Below, piece by piece: positions 6,664 through 13,684 of a DNA stretch of 34,201 nucleotides (position 1 is its first letter; each line of letters opens with the position of its first letter). The translations under genes were made by a program, and so were the position numbers. The notes under the pieces are model-generated. The model was not told the DNA's origin, did not search any database, and saw only the letters and a program-made list of their open reading frames with translations. The stretch is taken from the NCBI GenBank assembly GCA_025449615.1, contig JANWJA010000100.1, forward strand, positions 1-34,201, written 5' to 3'. This DNA is from Methyloceanibacter sp. Lineage in GTDB: Bacteria > Pseudomonadota > Alphaproteobacteria > Rhizobiales > Methyloligellaceae.

Positions 6664-7128
6664 TCAAAGGGCAAGGCTGAAGATGGCGGCATCGGCACCG
6701 TGCTCATAATAGGCCGGGCGGCGGCCGACAGATTTGGCGCCAAAACTGCGATAAAGGCCTTCCGCGGCCTCGTTGCCCGATTCGACCTCGAGGAAAAGCT
6801 GGCTGATTTCCGCAAACCTGAGCCTCGCAATTGTGGCGGCCAGAAGCGCTCGGGCAACACCCTGGCGGCGGCGCGCCGAGTCGACGGCCAACGTCAAAAT
6901 TTCGGCTTCGCCGGAGGCGGCTCGCGCGATCAAGAATCCGTGACACGTGTTTTCTTCCCCAGCCGAGGCAATGAAAACCACGCAAGCGGGATCGGCAATG
7001 AACGCGCCGATCGAGGCCTCGTCCCAACCGCGCGGAAAGCAACGGGCATGGAGTTGCGAAAGCTCGCTCGCGTCATCCAAAGTGGCGACCCGTAGCGCGA
7101 TGGAGTCGTTGCCGGGCGTGGTCTGCAT
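6664..7128 (-). CDS. rimI: Ribosomal protein S18-alanine N-acetyltransferase RimI (GNAT)
   Basis: A GNAT enzyme that acetylates the N-terminal alanine of ribosomal protein S18 using acetyl-CoA. The product is 154 aa, the usual RimI length. The acetyl-CoA loop ARRRQGVARALL sits in motif A after the strand EILTLAVD, followed by LFLEVESGNEAAEGLYRSFGAKSVGRRPAYYE, typical of RimI (the NxxAxxLYxxxGF-like block). Its ATG overlaps the tsaB stop by one base (TGATG on the minus strand). The tsaB-rimI pairing is conserved widely and supports RimI over a general GNAT. Its specificity could still be broader. Confidence 0.9.
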   Translation of the reverse strand: MQTTPGNDSIALRVATLDDASELSQLHARCFPRGWDEASIGAFIADPACVVFIASAGEENTCHGFLIARAASGEAEILTLAVDSARRRQGVARALLAATIARLRFAEISQLFLEVESGNEAAEGLYRSFGAKSVGRRPAYYEHGADAAIFSLAL

Positions 7129-7811
7129 CAGCGACGCGCCACGCTTGCGGTTTGCGGCTTTGCGTCCGGGGGGCGGAGATAAAGTGGGCGCAACGTCGGC
7201 AAGGTTGCGTTGGCTTGAAGTGCGAGCACCGCGAGGTTCGCCGCAACTGGCTGGAGCTCAGGGCTGGATGCATCAATCTCGATGCCGATGTCGCTCGCGG
7301 CATGGGCGAGGATCGCCGCACCGCTGCCAAAGGCGGCGTGCAGGTTCCTAGAGATCTTGGCTGCTGCATCCTCTGGACTGAGGAGGAGTGGACCTTCGAG
7401 CCTTGCACCAACGGAATCGAACAGGCCCAGATAGAGCATGCCGCGATGCGCATCGACCGAGATCGCAAACGGCGCGCCGGCGCACTTCGCAAGCACGCCT
7501 TGAGCCATCACTGTCAGAGAATCCGTCCCCCAAAGCCTTGCCTCGGTCGCCAGTGCGAGGCCGCGTGCGGCCGCGATGGCAACGCGCACGCCGGTGAAGC
7601 TGCCTGGGCCGAGCGTCGCGGCAATGAGATCGAGCTCGGCAAAGTCGAACTTCGCCTCGTCCATCACTGCTTCAAGCATCGGCATCAAGGCCTCGGCATG
7701 GCCACGCGTCATTTGTACTTCGCGCGTGACAAGAGTCGTTGCGCCGCCATTTTCGCGCAAGAGAGCGGCGGAGCAAGCGCCCATGCTGGTGTCGAGCGCG
7801 AGAATGTTCAT
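7128..7811 (-). CDS. tsaB: tRNA threonylcarbamoyladenosine biosynthesis protein TsaB
   Basis: A partner of TsaD and TsaE in making the t6A base at position 37 of ANN-decoding tRNAs. The product is 227 aa. It has the ASKHA-fold start MNILALDTSMGACSAAL, the MTRGHAEALMPML block and AATLGPGSFTGVRVAIAAARGLAL, which defines the TsaB/TsaD superfamily. It lacks the metal-binding HxxxH of TsaD, as expected for the non-catalytic partner. The start 36 bp after nfu and the one-base overlap with rimI point to a single nfu-tsaB-rimI transcript. Confidence 0.94.
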   Translation of the reverse strand: MNILALDTSMGACSAALLRENGGATTLVTREVQMTRGHAEALMPMLEAVMDEAKFDFAELDLIAATLGPGSFTGVRVAIAAARGLALATEARLWGTDSLTVMAQGVLAKCAGAPFAISVDAHRGMLYLGLFDSVGARLEGPLLLSPEDAAAKISRNLHAAFGSGAAILAHAASDIGIEIDASSPELQPVAANLAVLALQANATLPTLRPLYLRPPDAKPQTASVARR

Positions 7812-7843
7812 GGAAATTGAATAGTCGTCGCGAGCCGCCCTGG

Positions 7844-8407
7844 CTAGACGGGACGAACCTCTTGCACCTCAGGAACGAAATGCCGGAGCAGATTCTCGAT
7901 GCCATGGCGGAGCGTCGCCGTGGAGCTGGGGCAACCGGAGCAAGCGCCGCGCATGTGCAAATAGACGACACCCTCGCGGAAGCCCTGGAAGGTGATGTCG
8001 CCGCCGTCTTGCGCCACAGCCGGACGCACGCGGGTTTCGAGCAGCTCCTTGATGGTGGCGACGATCTCGGCGTCCTCAGGAGCGAAGGATTCGGCTTCGC
8101 TCTCCGTGGTGCCGACCGACTGCTTGCCCTCGGTGACCGCTTCGCCGGAGACGTAATGCTCCATGATGGCGCCGAGCACGGCAGGCTTCAGATGCTGCCA
8201 CTCGCCGTCGCCCTTGGTCACGCTGATGAAATCCGAGCCGAAAAACACGCCGGTGACGCCGTCGATCTCGAACAGGCGCAAAGCGAGCGGCGAGGTCTTG
8301 GCCTCGCTGGGGTCGCGGAATTCCAAGGTGCCCTGGTCCAGCACCTGGCGCCCCGGGATGAATTTCAGGGTGGCAGGATTGGGGGTGGCTTCGGTTTGAA
8401 TGAACAT
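7844..8407 (-). CDS. nfuA: NfuA-type Fe-S cluster carrier (Nfu N-terminal + NifU C-terminal domains)
   Basis: A carrier that delivers [4Fe-4S] clusters to apoproteins. The product is 187 aa with two domains. Residues 1-90 are the Nfu_N scaffold domain (MFIQTEATPNPATLKFIPG, VFFGSDFISVTK), shared with mitochondrial NFU1. Residues about 112-180 are the NifU-like domain with RPAVAQDGGDI and the cluster-binding GACSGCPSS (Cys156, Cys159). It heads the nfu-tsaB-rimI-fur-plsC block. In related genomes usp normally lies just upstream on the same strand; here about 5 kb of other DNA intervenes. An Irr-box-like palindrome at 8461-8475, 53 bp before the start, suggests iron control. Confidence 0.93.
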   Translation of the reverse strand: MFIQTEATPNPATLKFIPGRQVLDQGTLEFRDPSEAKTSPLALRLFEIDGVTGVFFGSDFISVTKGDGEWQHLKPAVLGAIMEHYVSGEAVTEGKQSVGTTESEAESFAPEDAEIVATIKELLETRVRPAVAQDGGDITFQGFREGVVYLHMRGACSGCPSSTATLRHGIENLLRHFVPEVQEVRPV

Positions 8408-8460
8408 TGGCGCCTCTCGGTCCGGTAACGCAGGAACGGGCCAAAAAGTCCCGTGCTTCC

Positions 8461-8475
8461 TTAGAATGGTTCTAG
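8461..8475. promoter_or_regulatory. Putative Irr box / iron control element upstream of nfuA
   Basis: TTAGAA (8461-8466), TGG, TTCTAG (8470-8475): a near-perfect dyad with one mismatch in the outermost pair. Its form, TTAGAA-N3-TTCTAA, resembles the iron control element bound by Irr in Rhizobiales, which regulates heme, Fe-S and iron-storage genes. The position before an Fe-S carrier gene fits. A second dyad, ATGGT/ACCAT (8466-8480), overlaps it. The consensus is recalled from knowledge of the regulon; no score was computed. Confidence 0.5.
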
Positions 8476-8592
8476 ACCATACTTGGCCCCGGAAGGTCCA
8501 AAGTCAAGGTGGGCGATGTCATACCAAGGTGGAGATAGACGAGCGCTCTTCAACTCGCCAAATTTGGGCAAACATCTCATAGAGGCCATCTC

Positions 8593-9048
8593 ATGCAAGA
8601 CCGACCCACCAAGACCAAGCCAAATCTCTTCACGCCCATCGAGATCGGGCCCCTAGAGCTGCCGAACCGCATCGTCATGGCACAGCTAACGCGGAGTCGG
8701 GCCGGCGCGGGCAACGTTCCGACCAGCCTCAGCGCGCTCTATTACGCGCAACGTGCGAGCGCAGGCCTGATCATCTCCGAAGCCAGCCAGATCATGCCGG
8801 AGGGTCAGGGCTATATTTCCACGCCTGGCATCCACAGCGCCGAGCAAATCGAGGGATGGAAATGCGTGACCGGAGCGGTGCATGCTTCCGGCGGCCGGAT
8901 GATGCTGCAACTCTGGCATGTCGGGCGGATCTCGCACCAATCCTTCCAGCCAGGAGGCGGTGGAGAGCAGGGATACACCGACTATCCAACCTTGCGTAAG
9001 GTCGATCCCCACGCCTGCTATCATGATGCCGATCGCCATTGGGGCTGA
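8593..9048 (+). pseudogene. Old Yellow Enzyme (NemA-like) relic with large in-frame internal deletion
   Basis: An open frame of 151 codons. Residues 10-122 match the N-terminal third of Old Yellow Enzyme family flavin reductases (NLFTPIEIGPLELPNRIVMAQLTRSRA, YYAQRASAGLIISEASQI, LQLWHVGRISHQSFQPGG). The next residues, GGEQGYTDYPTL, match the extreme C-terminus of the same family (NemA ends with GGG-x-EGYTDYPTL). About 220 middle residues, including the FMN/substrate His-Asn pair and most of the TIM barrel, are missing without loss of frame. Both ends share Gly-Gly codons near 8953-8961, so a short microhomology deletion is likely. Around 17 unrelated residues follow before the stop. The product cannot be an active reductase. 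Confidence 0.88.
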
Positions 9049-9167
9049 GCAAGACCTAACCGGCTCAAAGCCTTCAATCCGTATGGCGACATTTTGCTCG
9101 CTTGCCGTCGCCCTAGCGACATGCTGTCTCGGCGCGAGAGGGAACCCGCAAGCTAGAGTGCCGGGCG

Positions 9168-10691
9168 ATGTTAGCCGCCTCAAACGAAACTCAGCCGCAG
9201 GCAAAGCCCTATGAGCTTTGGCTCGTCATCTTTCTTGTGGCGCTGCTTGCGGCACGGCTGATCGCCAATGCTTTCGCCCGCACCGACCTCGTGTTTGACG
9301 AGGCGCAATATTGGTCGTGGTCGCGCGAGCTCGATTTCGGCTATTTCTCCAAGCCGCCGCTGATCGCCTGGATCATCCGCGGCACTACGGAACTTTGCGG
9401 TAACAGCGAAGCCTGTATTCGCAGCTTTCCGCCGGTGTTCTATGCCATTGCCAGCTGGTTCGTGTTCTTGACGGGCCGGGCGCTCTACGGGGCGCGCGCC
9501 GGCTTCTGGGCGGCAATCGTGTTCGACACGCTGCCGGTGACTGCCTTTCTCGCCGCCGCCGTCACTACCGATGTGCCGCTTCTGCTGTTCTGGTCGATCG
9601 CGCTCTATCTCTGGACCAAGCTGATCGAGCGCAAGAGCATGGCGTGGGCCGTCGCGCTCGGCCTCACCATCGGCATAGGCCTGCTCGCTAAATACGCTAT
9701 GATCTATTTCCCGCTCGGCATGGCCTGTCACGCCATCTTCTCGGCCGAGGCGCGGCAGGCTTTGCGTGGGCGGCGAGCGCTCGTCATCGCGCTTATCGCG
9801 CTCGTCCTGATCACGCCGAACCTTTATTGGAACTATGCACACGGCTTTGTCACCTTCCAGCACACTGCGGCCAACGCCACCTGGCATCGCCACGTCGGTC
9901 ATGCTTGGCGGTTCGTCCAATTCCTGCTCTATCAGCTCGGGCTCTATGGGCCTGTGGTCGTTCCCATGTTGGTATGGCTCACGGTGTTGGCGATCCGCGG
10001 CCGCACCGACCGCCGCGTGGTGATGCTTCTCGCATTTTCGCTCCCCATCCTCATTCTGATCACGGTGCAGGCGCTGATCTCGCGCACGCATGCCAACTGG
10101 ACCGCATCGGTCGCGGTCGCCGCATCCATCTTGGTGATGGGCCGGGTGATCGAGCGCGAACGATGCGTTCTGTTTTGGACAATCGTGGCGACGAATGCGC
10201 TTGCCACGGCGGCGATGATGATTGGGCCTGCGCTTCCCGCGGGCGTGCTCCCCGCCAAAGTCGATCCGTTCGCGCGCACGAGTGGTTGGAAAGCAGTCGC
10301 GGCCGCCGTCCGCGAGCAGCTCGGCAAGGATGGCTACCGTGCGCTCGCCGTCGATAGCCGCGACCTCGCCGCCGAACTCATCTACTACCTCCGCGACAGT
10401 AACGTGCCGCTCCTCGTCATCACAAGCAACGATGTACCTGCCAACCATTTTGAACTGACGAGGCCCTATCGTGCGGGCGCACCGGAGCCGGTGCTGTTGG
10501 TGTCGCGTCGCGAGCAGTCGTCCGCGGCCACAGAGCAGTTCACGTCGGCAGGCTTCCTCGGATCGAAGACTGTTCCAGGCGGTGGGCGTGAGGGGCGAAC
10601 GCTCCGCTTCTACAGCCTTGCAGACTTCGTCGGCAGACAGGCGGGAAAGACCGGGGCCGCTCCGGACGAAGGCGAGTCCAACGACGAGTGA
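9168..10691 (+). CDS. GT39-type (ArnT/PMT_2 family) membrane glycosyltransferase
   Basis: A 507-residue integral membrane protein with about ten or more hydrophobic helices. After helix 1 (ELWLVIFLVALLAARLIANAF) comes the periplasmic motif DLVFDEAQYWSWS (Asp44, Glu45), then GYFSKPPLIAWI. This is the acidic active-site region of GT39/ArnT-like enzymes that use polyprenyl-phosphate sugars. AAAVTTDVPLLLFWSIALYLW and LLAKYAMIYFPLG follow the family pattern. The C-terminal 130 residues form a soluble periplasmic domain. It likely adds a sugar to lipid A, a glycan or a protein on the outer face of the inner membrane; the acceptor is not deducible. It stands alone between the OYE relic and the usp-end repeat at 10711. 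Confidence 0.85.
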   Translation: MLAASNETQPQAKPYELWLVIFLVALLAARLIANAFARTDLVFDEAQYWSWSRELDFGYFSKPPLIAWIIRGTTELCGNSEACIRSFPPVFYAIASWFVFLTGRALYGARAGFWAAIVFDTLPVTAFLAAAVTTDVPLLLFWSIALYLWTKLIERKSMAWAVALGLTIGIGLLAKYAMIYFPLGMACHAIFSAEARQALRGRRALVIALIALVLITPNLYWNYAHGFVTFQHTAANATWHRHVGHAWRFVQFLLYQLGLYGPVVVPMLVWLTVLAIRGRTDRRVVMLLAFSLPILILITVQALISRTHANWTASVAVAASILVMGRVIERERCVLFWTIVATNALATAAMMIGPALPAGVLPAKVDPFARTSGWKAVAAAVREQLGKDGYRALAVDSRDLAAELIYYLRDSNVPLLVITSNDVPANHFELTRPYRAGAPEPVLLVSRREQSSAATEQFTSAGFLGSKTVPGGGREGRTLRFYSLADFVGRQAGKTGAAPDEGESNDE

Positions 10692-10710
10692 GGCGTTGGA
10701 CGATCTCGGT

Positions 10711-10740
10711 TCAAGCCAGTTCCACGATTTCCTCGATGGA
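10711..10740. repeat. Direct repeat copy A: displaced 3' end of usp (candidate attachment site)
   Basis: 30 bp that differ at two positions from 13655-13684. Read on the minus strand it encodes SIEEIVELA and a TGA stop, against SIEEILELA and TGA at the true usp end. Similarity stops sharply on both sides. It lies 19 bp past the GT39 stop, and the three-gene glycan cassette lies between the two copies. This is what insertion at the 3' end of usp would leave behind. Confidence 0.8.
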
Positions 10741-10855
10741 CTTCGGGCGAGAAGCAGGGGTCTGTGGCGAATGTATTGGATTCGGTGACGTCTTTTCCCC
10801 TGTCCAGACGGATGGTAGCCTGCCAGAGGCGGCGTAAAGTCTATGAAGAGTTCGA

Positions 10856-11317
10856 GTGGTTATGGACCTTCTCCAGAAAAGTTCGAGCGCGAGCCCGCAC
10901 CTCATCGAGGTCCACCGCGTTTTCGATGGCGGGGTGAGGTTGTTCAGCCTGGAGAATTATGTTGAACAACGCGGCACCTTGCTGGCGCTTGAGTTTTCAA
11001 ACATGCCCTTCGCTCCGCGCCGCGTATTTGTCGTGCGCGATGTGCCCACCGGCGTATCTCGGGGCGGCCACGCTCATACGCGAGGACAACAACTTCTGAT
11101 TGCGATCGCGGGCGAGATTCTGGTCGAGTTACGTTACGAAGGCTTGGAACATCGCATCTCGCTCACCGAAAGCACGCAAGCCTTGCTGATCGGCCCGCGT
11201 ATTTGGGCCAGACAGACCTTTGTTACGCCGGGCGCCGTCTTGATGGTGCACGCTAGTGAAGCCTATGACGAGGATTCCTATCTCGACGAAGACTCCAATC
11301 CTATCGAGAGACGTTGA
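10856..11317 (+). CDS. FdtA/QdtA (WxcM-like) cupin, probable nucleotide-sugar 3,4-ketoisomerase
   Basis: A protein of about 153 residues with the single cupin fold of dTDP-4-keto-6-deoxyhexose 3,4-ketoisomerases, which feed 3-amino-3,6-dideoxy-sugar synthesis. The pattern RRVFVVRDVPTGVSRGGHAHTRGQQLLIAIAG holds the two active-site histidines (His72, His74 in HAH). LLIGPRIWARQTF and VLMVHASEAYDEDSYL match the C-terminal strands. The start is GTG 10856 (GAAGAG 5 nt upstream) or ATG 10862. The partner aminotransferase and acetyltransferase are not in the window, so the final sugar is unknown; some WxcM cupins act outside this pathway. The stop overlaps the TTG start of the next gene (TTGA). It is the first gene of the repeat-flanked cassette. 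Confidence 0.83.
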   Translation: MVMDLLQKSSSASPHLIEVHRVFDGGVRLFSLENYVEQRGTLLALEFSNMPFAPRRVFVVRDVPTGVSRGGHAHTRGQQLLIAIAGEILVELRYEGLEHRISLTESTQALLIGPRIWARQTFVTPGAVLMVHASEAYDEDSYLDEDSNPIERR

Positions 11318-12384
11318 CACGCGAAGCGATATGGGCGTCGCTTATCCCCATGTTCCGAAATTTGTTTGATAGGAGTAACAAGCCCGATGAGACGGTAACG
11401 ATTTGCATTCCGGCTTGGCGCTCTGAGGCATTCATCGAACGAACGCTTGGCTGCGCGCTTGGGCAGACACACGCAAAACTACGCATCCTCATTTCGGTCG
11501 ATCAGTGCGAGGACGCCACATTTTCCATCTCTGAAACGTTTGCACGCGCGGACTCCCGCATCGAAGTGTTTGCTCAGATGGAACGCCTGGGCTGGGCCGC
11601 TAACGTCAATTTTTTGCTTGAAAGGGTGCAGTCCCCCTTCTTCTTCCTGTATTTCCACGACGACATTATTCTTCCGGCCTATACGGAGCGTCTGCTCAAG
11701 GCTCTGCGTAAGCGCCCCGATGCAATGAGCGCCCACTGCGACATGGGCCACTTCGGCGAGAGCGAGCATGTTTCGAACGGTTGTACCTATGCCGGCTCGG
11801 CCGCGAGGCGGCTCGCCATATTCTTCGTTGCCCCGGAACGCGGGTCGCCGTTACGAGGCCTGACGCGCAGCCATATTCTGGGCAGCGGACTTCGCATGCC
11901 GACGGCTGCCGTGGGCGGGTTTTGGGCAAATGAACCATACCTCATGCGGTTACTCGCAGCGGGTCCGGCCCTCCACGTGCCCGAGGTTCTCTATCTACGC
12001 TGGGATCAGCGAAAAGATGGTCTAACTGAGGGGTGGAAGGATCTCTCGCCTGCTCAAGTGGTGTCCGGCTTTCAAACCAACATAGCCTCTGCGCTTGCAA
12101 TTATCGCTGAGGCTACATCGCCTGCGGAGCGAGACGTAGTAGTCTTCTGCCTCTATGTGCATATGATGCTGCGTGTGCGCGATTTTGAGTATAAGGCCGG
12201 CATCGCCCCCATCGGAAGCGCTGAAGAACTACATCCAGCCTTCGCCAATCAATCGCTGCCTGCAGGGCTTGCGGATCTCGGTCCAGACATCGAGTCCTGG
12301 ACGCTGCAGCGATATCAAAGGCTTTTGCGCCTAGAGGAAAGAGCTGCGCGTTCAATCAAGATCGCGGCTGGCAAATTCGCGTGA
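11314..12384 (+). CDS. Family 2 glycosyltransferase
   Basis: A 356-residue cytoplasmic GT-A glycosyltransferase. The Rossmann-like start VTICIPAWRSEAFIERTLGCALGQTH (about residues 28-53), ILISVDQCED and the metal/nucleotide motif YFHDDIILP (Asp116, Asp117) are those of GT2. The rest, including a Trp/Arg-rich segment and a C-terminal helix region with LLRLEERAARSIK, is not familiar. No transmembrane segments are seen. The likely start is TTG 11314, overlapping the upstream stop and with GAGAG upstream; ATG 11350 is possible but has no pairing and would trim only 12 residues. It probably transfers the sugar made with the help of the upstream cupin, by context only. Base and codon use look more AT-rich than in the flanking housekeeping genes, by eye. 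Confidence 0.85.
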   Translation: MTREAIWASLIPMFRNLFDRSNKPDETVTICIPAWRSEAFIERTLGCALGQTHAKLRILISVDQCEDATFSISETFARADSRIEVFAQMERLGWAANVNFLLERVQSPFFFLYFHDDIILPAYTERLLKALRKRPDAMSAHCDMGHFGESEHVSNGCTYAGSAARRLAIFFVAPERGSPLRGLTRSHILGSGLRMPTAAVGGFWANEPYLMRLLAAGPALHVPEVLYLRWDQRKDGLTEGWKDLSPAQVVSGFQTNIASALAIIAEATSPAERDVVVFCLYVHMMLRVRDFEYKAGIAPIGSAEELHPAFANQSLPAGLADLGPDIESWTLQRYQRLLRLEERAARSIKIAAGKFA

Positions 12385-12394
12385 GTGAGGCGGT

Positions 12395-13609
12395 TTGAAA
12401 ACGAAACGTGTGGCCGTCCTGGGCGCCGGTATCATGGGCGGCTCGTTGGCACTTTTCTTGGCGCGGAAGGGCGCTCAGGTAACGCTCATTGATGCTTTGT
12501 CGAAGCCCTTTTCCGGCGCGAGTCGCTGGAACGAGGGAAAAGTCCATCTCGGATATCTCTATGCGGCGGATCCTTCGCTAAAGACCGCCCGCGCGCTCTT
12601 GCCCGGAGGGATCGCTTTCAAGCGGCTGACGGAGGAGCTGATCGGGATGCCGCTGGAGCCTGTGACGACAGCCGAGGACGACATCTATCTCGTGCATCGG
12701 GATTCGATTATCGCGCCCGACGTGATGCAGCACTATTTCGGGGCCGTGTCCGCGCTTGTCCGCGACCATCCTGACGCGAGCAATTACCTTGTCGATGCGT
12801 GCAGTAGTACAAGCCGTCCCTTGTCTCGCGCCGAACTGGAGGACCTTACCGGCGCTGACACGGTCGTCGCTGGGTTCCGCGTTGTAGAGCATTCCGTATG
12901 GACCGGCTGGGTGGCGGACCGTTACGTCGATGCGCTTCTCGCTGAGCCTCGCATTGAGCTCATGTTGAACACTCAAGTGAGTGGTGTGCGACCGGCGGGA
13001 ACGTCCGTCGATGGACCCTGGCACGTCGAAGCGCAGCCAAGTCTGCCGGCTTCGTTCGACTTCGTGATCAATGCACTTTGGGAGGGACGATTAGCGGTCG
13101 ATGCAACCGTGGGGCTGAAAGATGATCCCGGCTGGTCTCACCGCTATCGCCTGTCGCTTTTTGTGCACACCGATCGCCGGCTCGATATTCCCAGCGCCGT
13201 TCTGGCCTTGGGGCCGTTCGGCGACATCAAGAACTATACGGGACACGAGTTTTATCTCTCGTGGTATCCAGCCGGGTTGGTCGCGGAAGGCCTTTCGCTC
13301 TCCCCGCCGGCGCTTCCATTTCTTGATGACGTCGCTCGAGGCGCAATTACCAATTCGGTGGTTACCGAACTGGGTCGGGTAATTCCCTCGATAACCGAAC
13401 TCGCGGCGTCGGCACAAATGACGACCCTTGATGGTGGATGGGTCTTCGCTGGTGGCCGCGGCTCGCTGCGGGATCCATTCGCCACTGTCCATAAGCGCTA
13501 TGGCTTCGGTATTCGACGGCTCGGCTCATATATTTCCGTCGATACTGGCAAATACTCTATCGCTGCGTGGCTTGCCCAAAGGGTGGTCGAACAAATCTTC
13601 GACGGTTAA
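12395..13609 (+). CDS. FAD-dependent oxidoreductase (DAO-like) of a glycan cassette
   Basis: A 404-residue flavoprotein with an N-terminal FAD-binding Rossmann motif, VAVLGAGIMGGSLALFLARKGAQVTLID (Gly10, Gly12, Gly15), closing with an acidic residue. It is followed by SGASRWNEGKVHLGYLY, as in D-amino-acid-oxidase-like enzymes. The C-terminal part, AGGRGSLRDPFATVHKRYGFG then SVDTGKYSIAAWLA, holds the second FAD contact region. No signal or membrane segment is seen. The start is TTG 12395 with GAGG 4 nt upstream (12387-12390), 10 bp after the GT2 stop. The substrate is unknown; placement with a sugar ketoisomerase and a GT2 suggests it oxidises a sugar or glycan intermediate. It is the last gene of the cassette, 45 bp from the end of usp. 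Confidence 0.82.
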   Translation: MKTKRVAVLGAGIMGGSLALFLARKGAQVTLIDALSKPFSGASRWNEGKVHLGYLYAADPSLKTARALLPGGIAFKRLTEELIGMPLEPVTTAEDDIYLVHRDSIIAPDVMQHYFGAVSALVRDHPDASNYLVDACSSTSRPLSRAELEDLTGADTVVAGFRVVEHSVWTGWVADRYVDALLAEPRIELMLNTQVSGVRPAGTSVDGPWHVEAQPSLPASFDFVINALWEGRLAVDATVGLKDDPGWSHRYRLSLFVHTDRRLDIPSAVLALGPFGDIKNYTGHEFYLSWYPAGLVAEGLSLSPPALPFLDDVARGAITNSVVTELGRVIPSITELAASAQMTTLDGGWVFAGGRGSLRDPFATVHKRYGFGIRRLGSYISVDTGKYSIAAWLAQRVVEQIFDG

Positions 13610-13654
13610 AAAGCACCGGTCATCTGCACTTTGGATCCGGAGTAGCCGAGCCCA

Positions 13655-13684
13655 TCACGCCAGTTCCAAGATTTCCTCGATGGA
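13655..13684. repeat. Direct repeat copy B: native 3' end of usp
   Basis: 30 bp covering the last nine codons and stop of the usp gene (SIEEILELA, TGA on the minus strand). It is 28/30 identical to copy A at 10711-10740 in the same orientation. The two copies bracket 2914 bp with the FdtA-like, GT2 and FAD genes. See copy A for interpretation. Confidence 0.8.

Noticed and set aside
8408..8592. Possible small gene or RNA between nfuA and the OYE relic
   Set aside because: No convincing frame and no RNA family recognised; only the Irr-box-like dyad stands out.
9049..9167. Remaining OYE or other gene remnants before GT39
   Set aside because: No further match to Old Yellow Enzyme or another family was seen in any frame in these 119 bp.
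9180..10448. Long minus-strand open frame (422 codons) across the GT39 gene
   Set aside because: Its translation is rich in Arg, Asp, His and Gln without any fold pattern, as expected of the antisense frame of a GC-rich membrane-protein gene. The plus-strand frame has clear GT39 motifs.
10711..10905. Small minus-strand gene ending SIEEIVELA
   Set aside because: Only its last nine codons resemble anything, namely the end of usp. The rest has no family pattern and overlaps the FdtA-like gene. Treated as a repeat copy, not a gene.
10741..13654. Terminal inverted repeats or a transposase for the glycan cassette
   Set aside because: The ends just inside the direct repeats share no inverted similarity, and no transposase or integrase frame is present, so it is not a standard insertion sequence.
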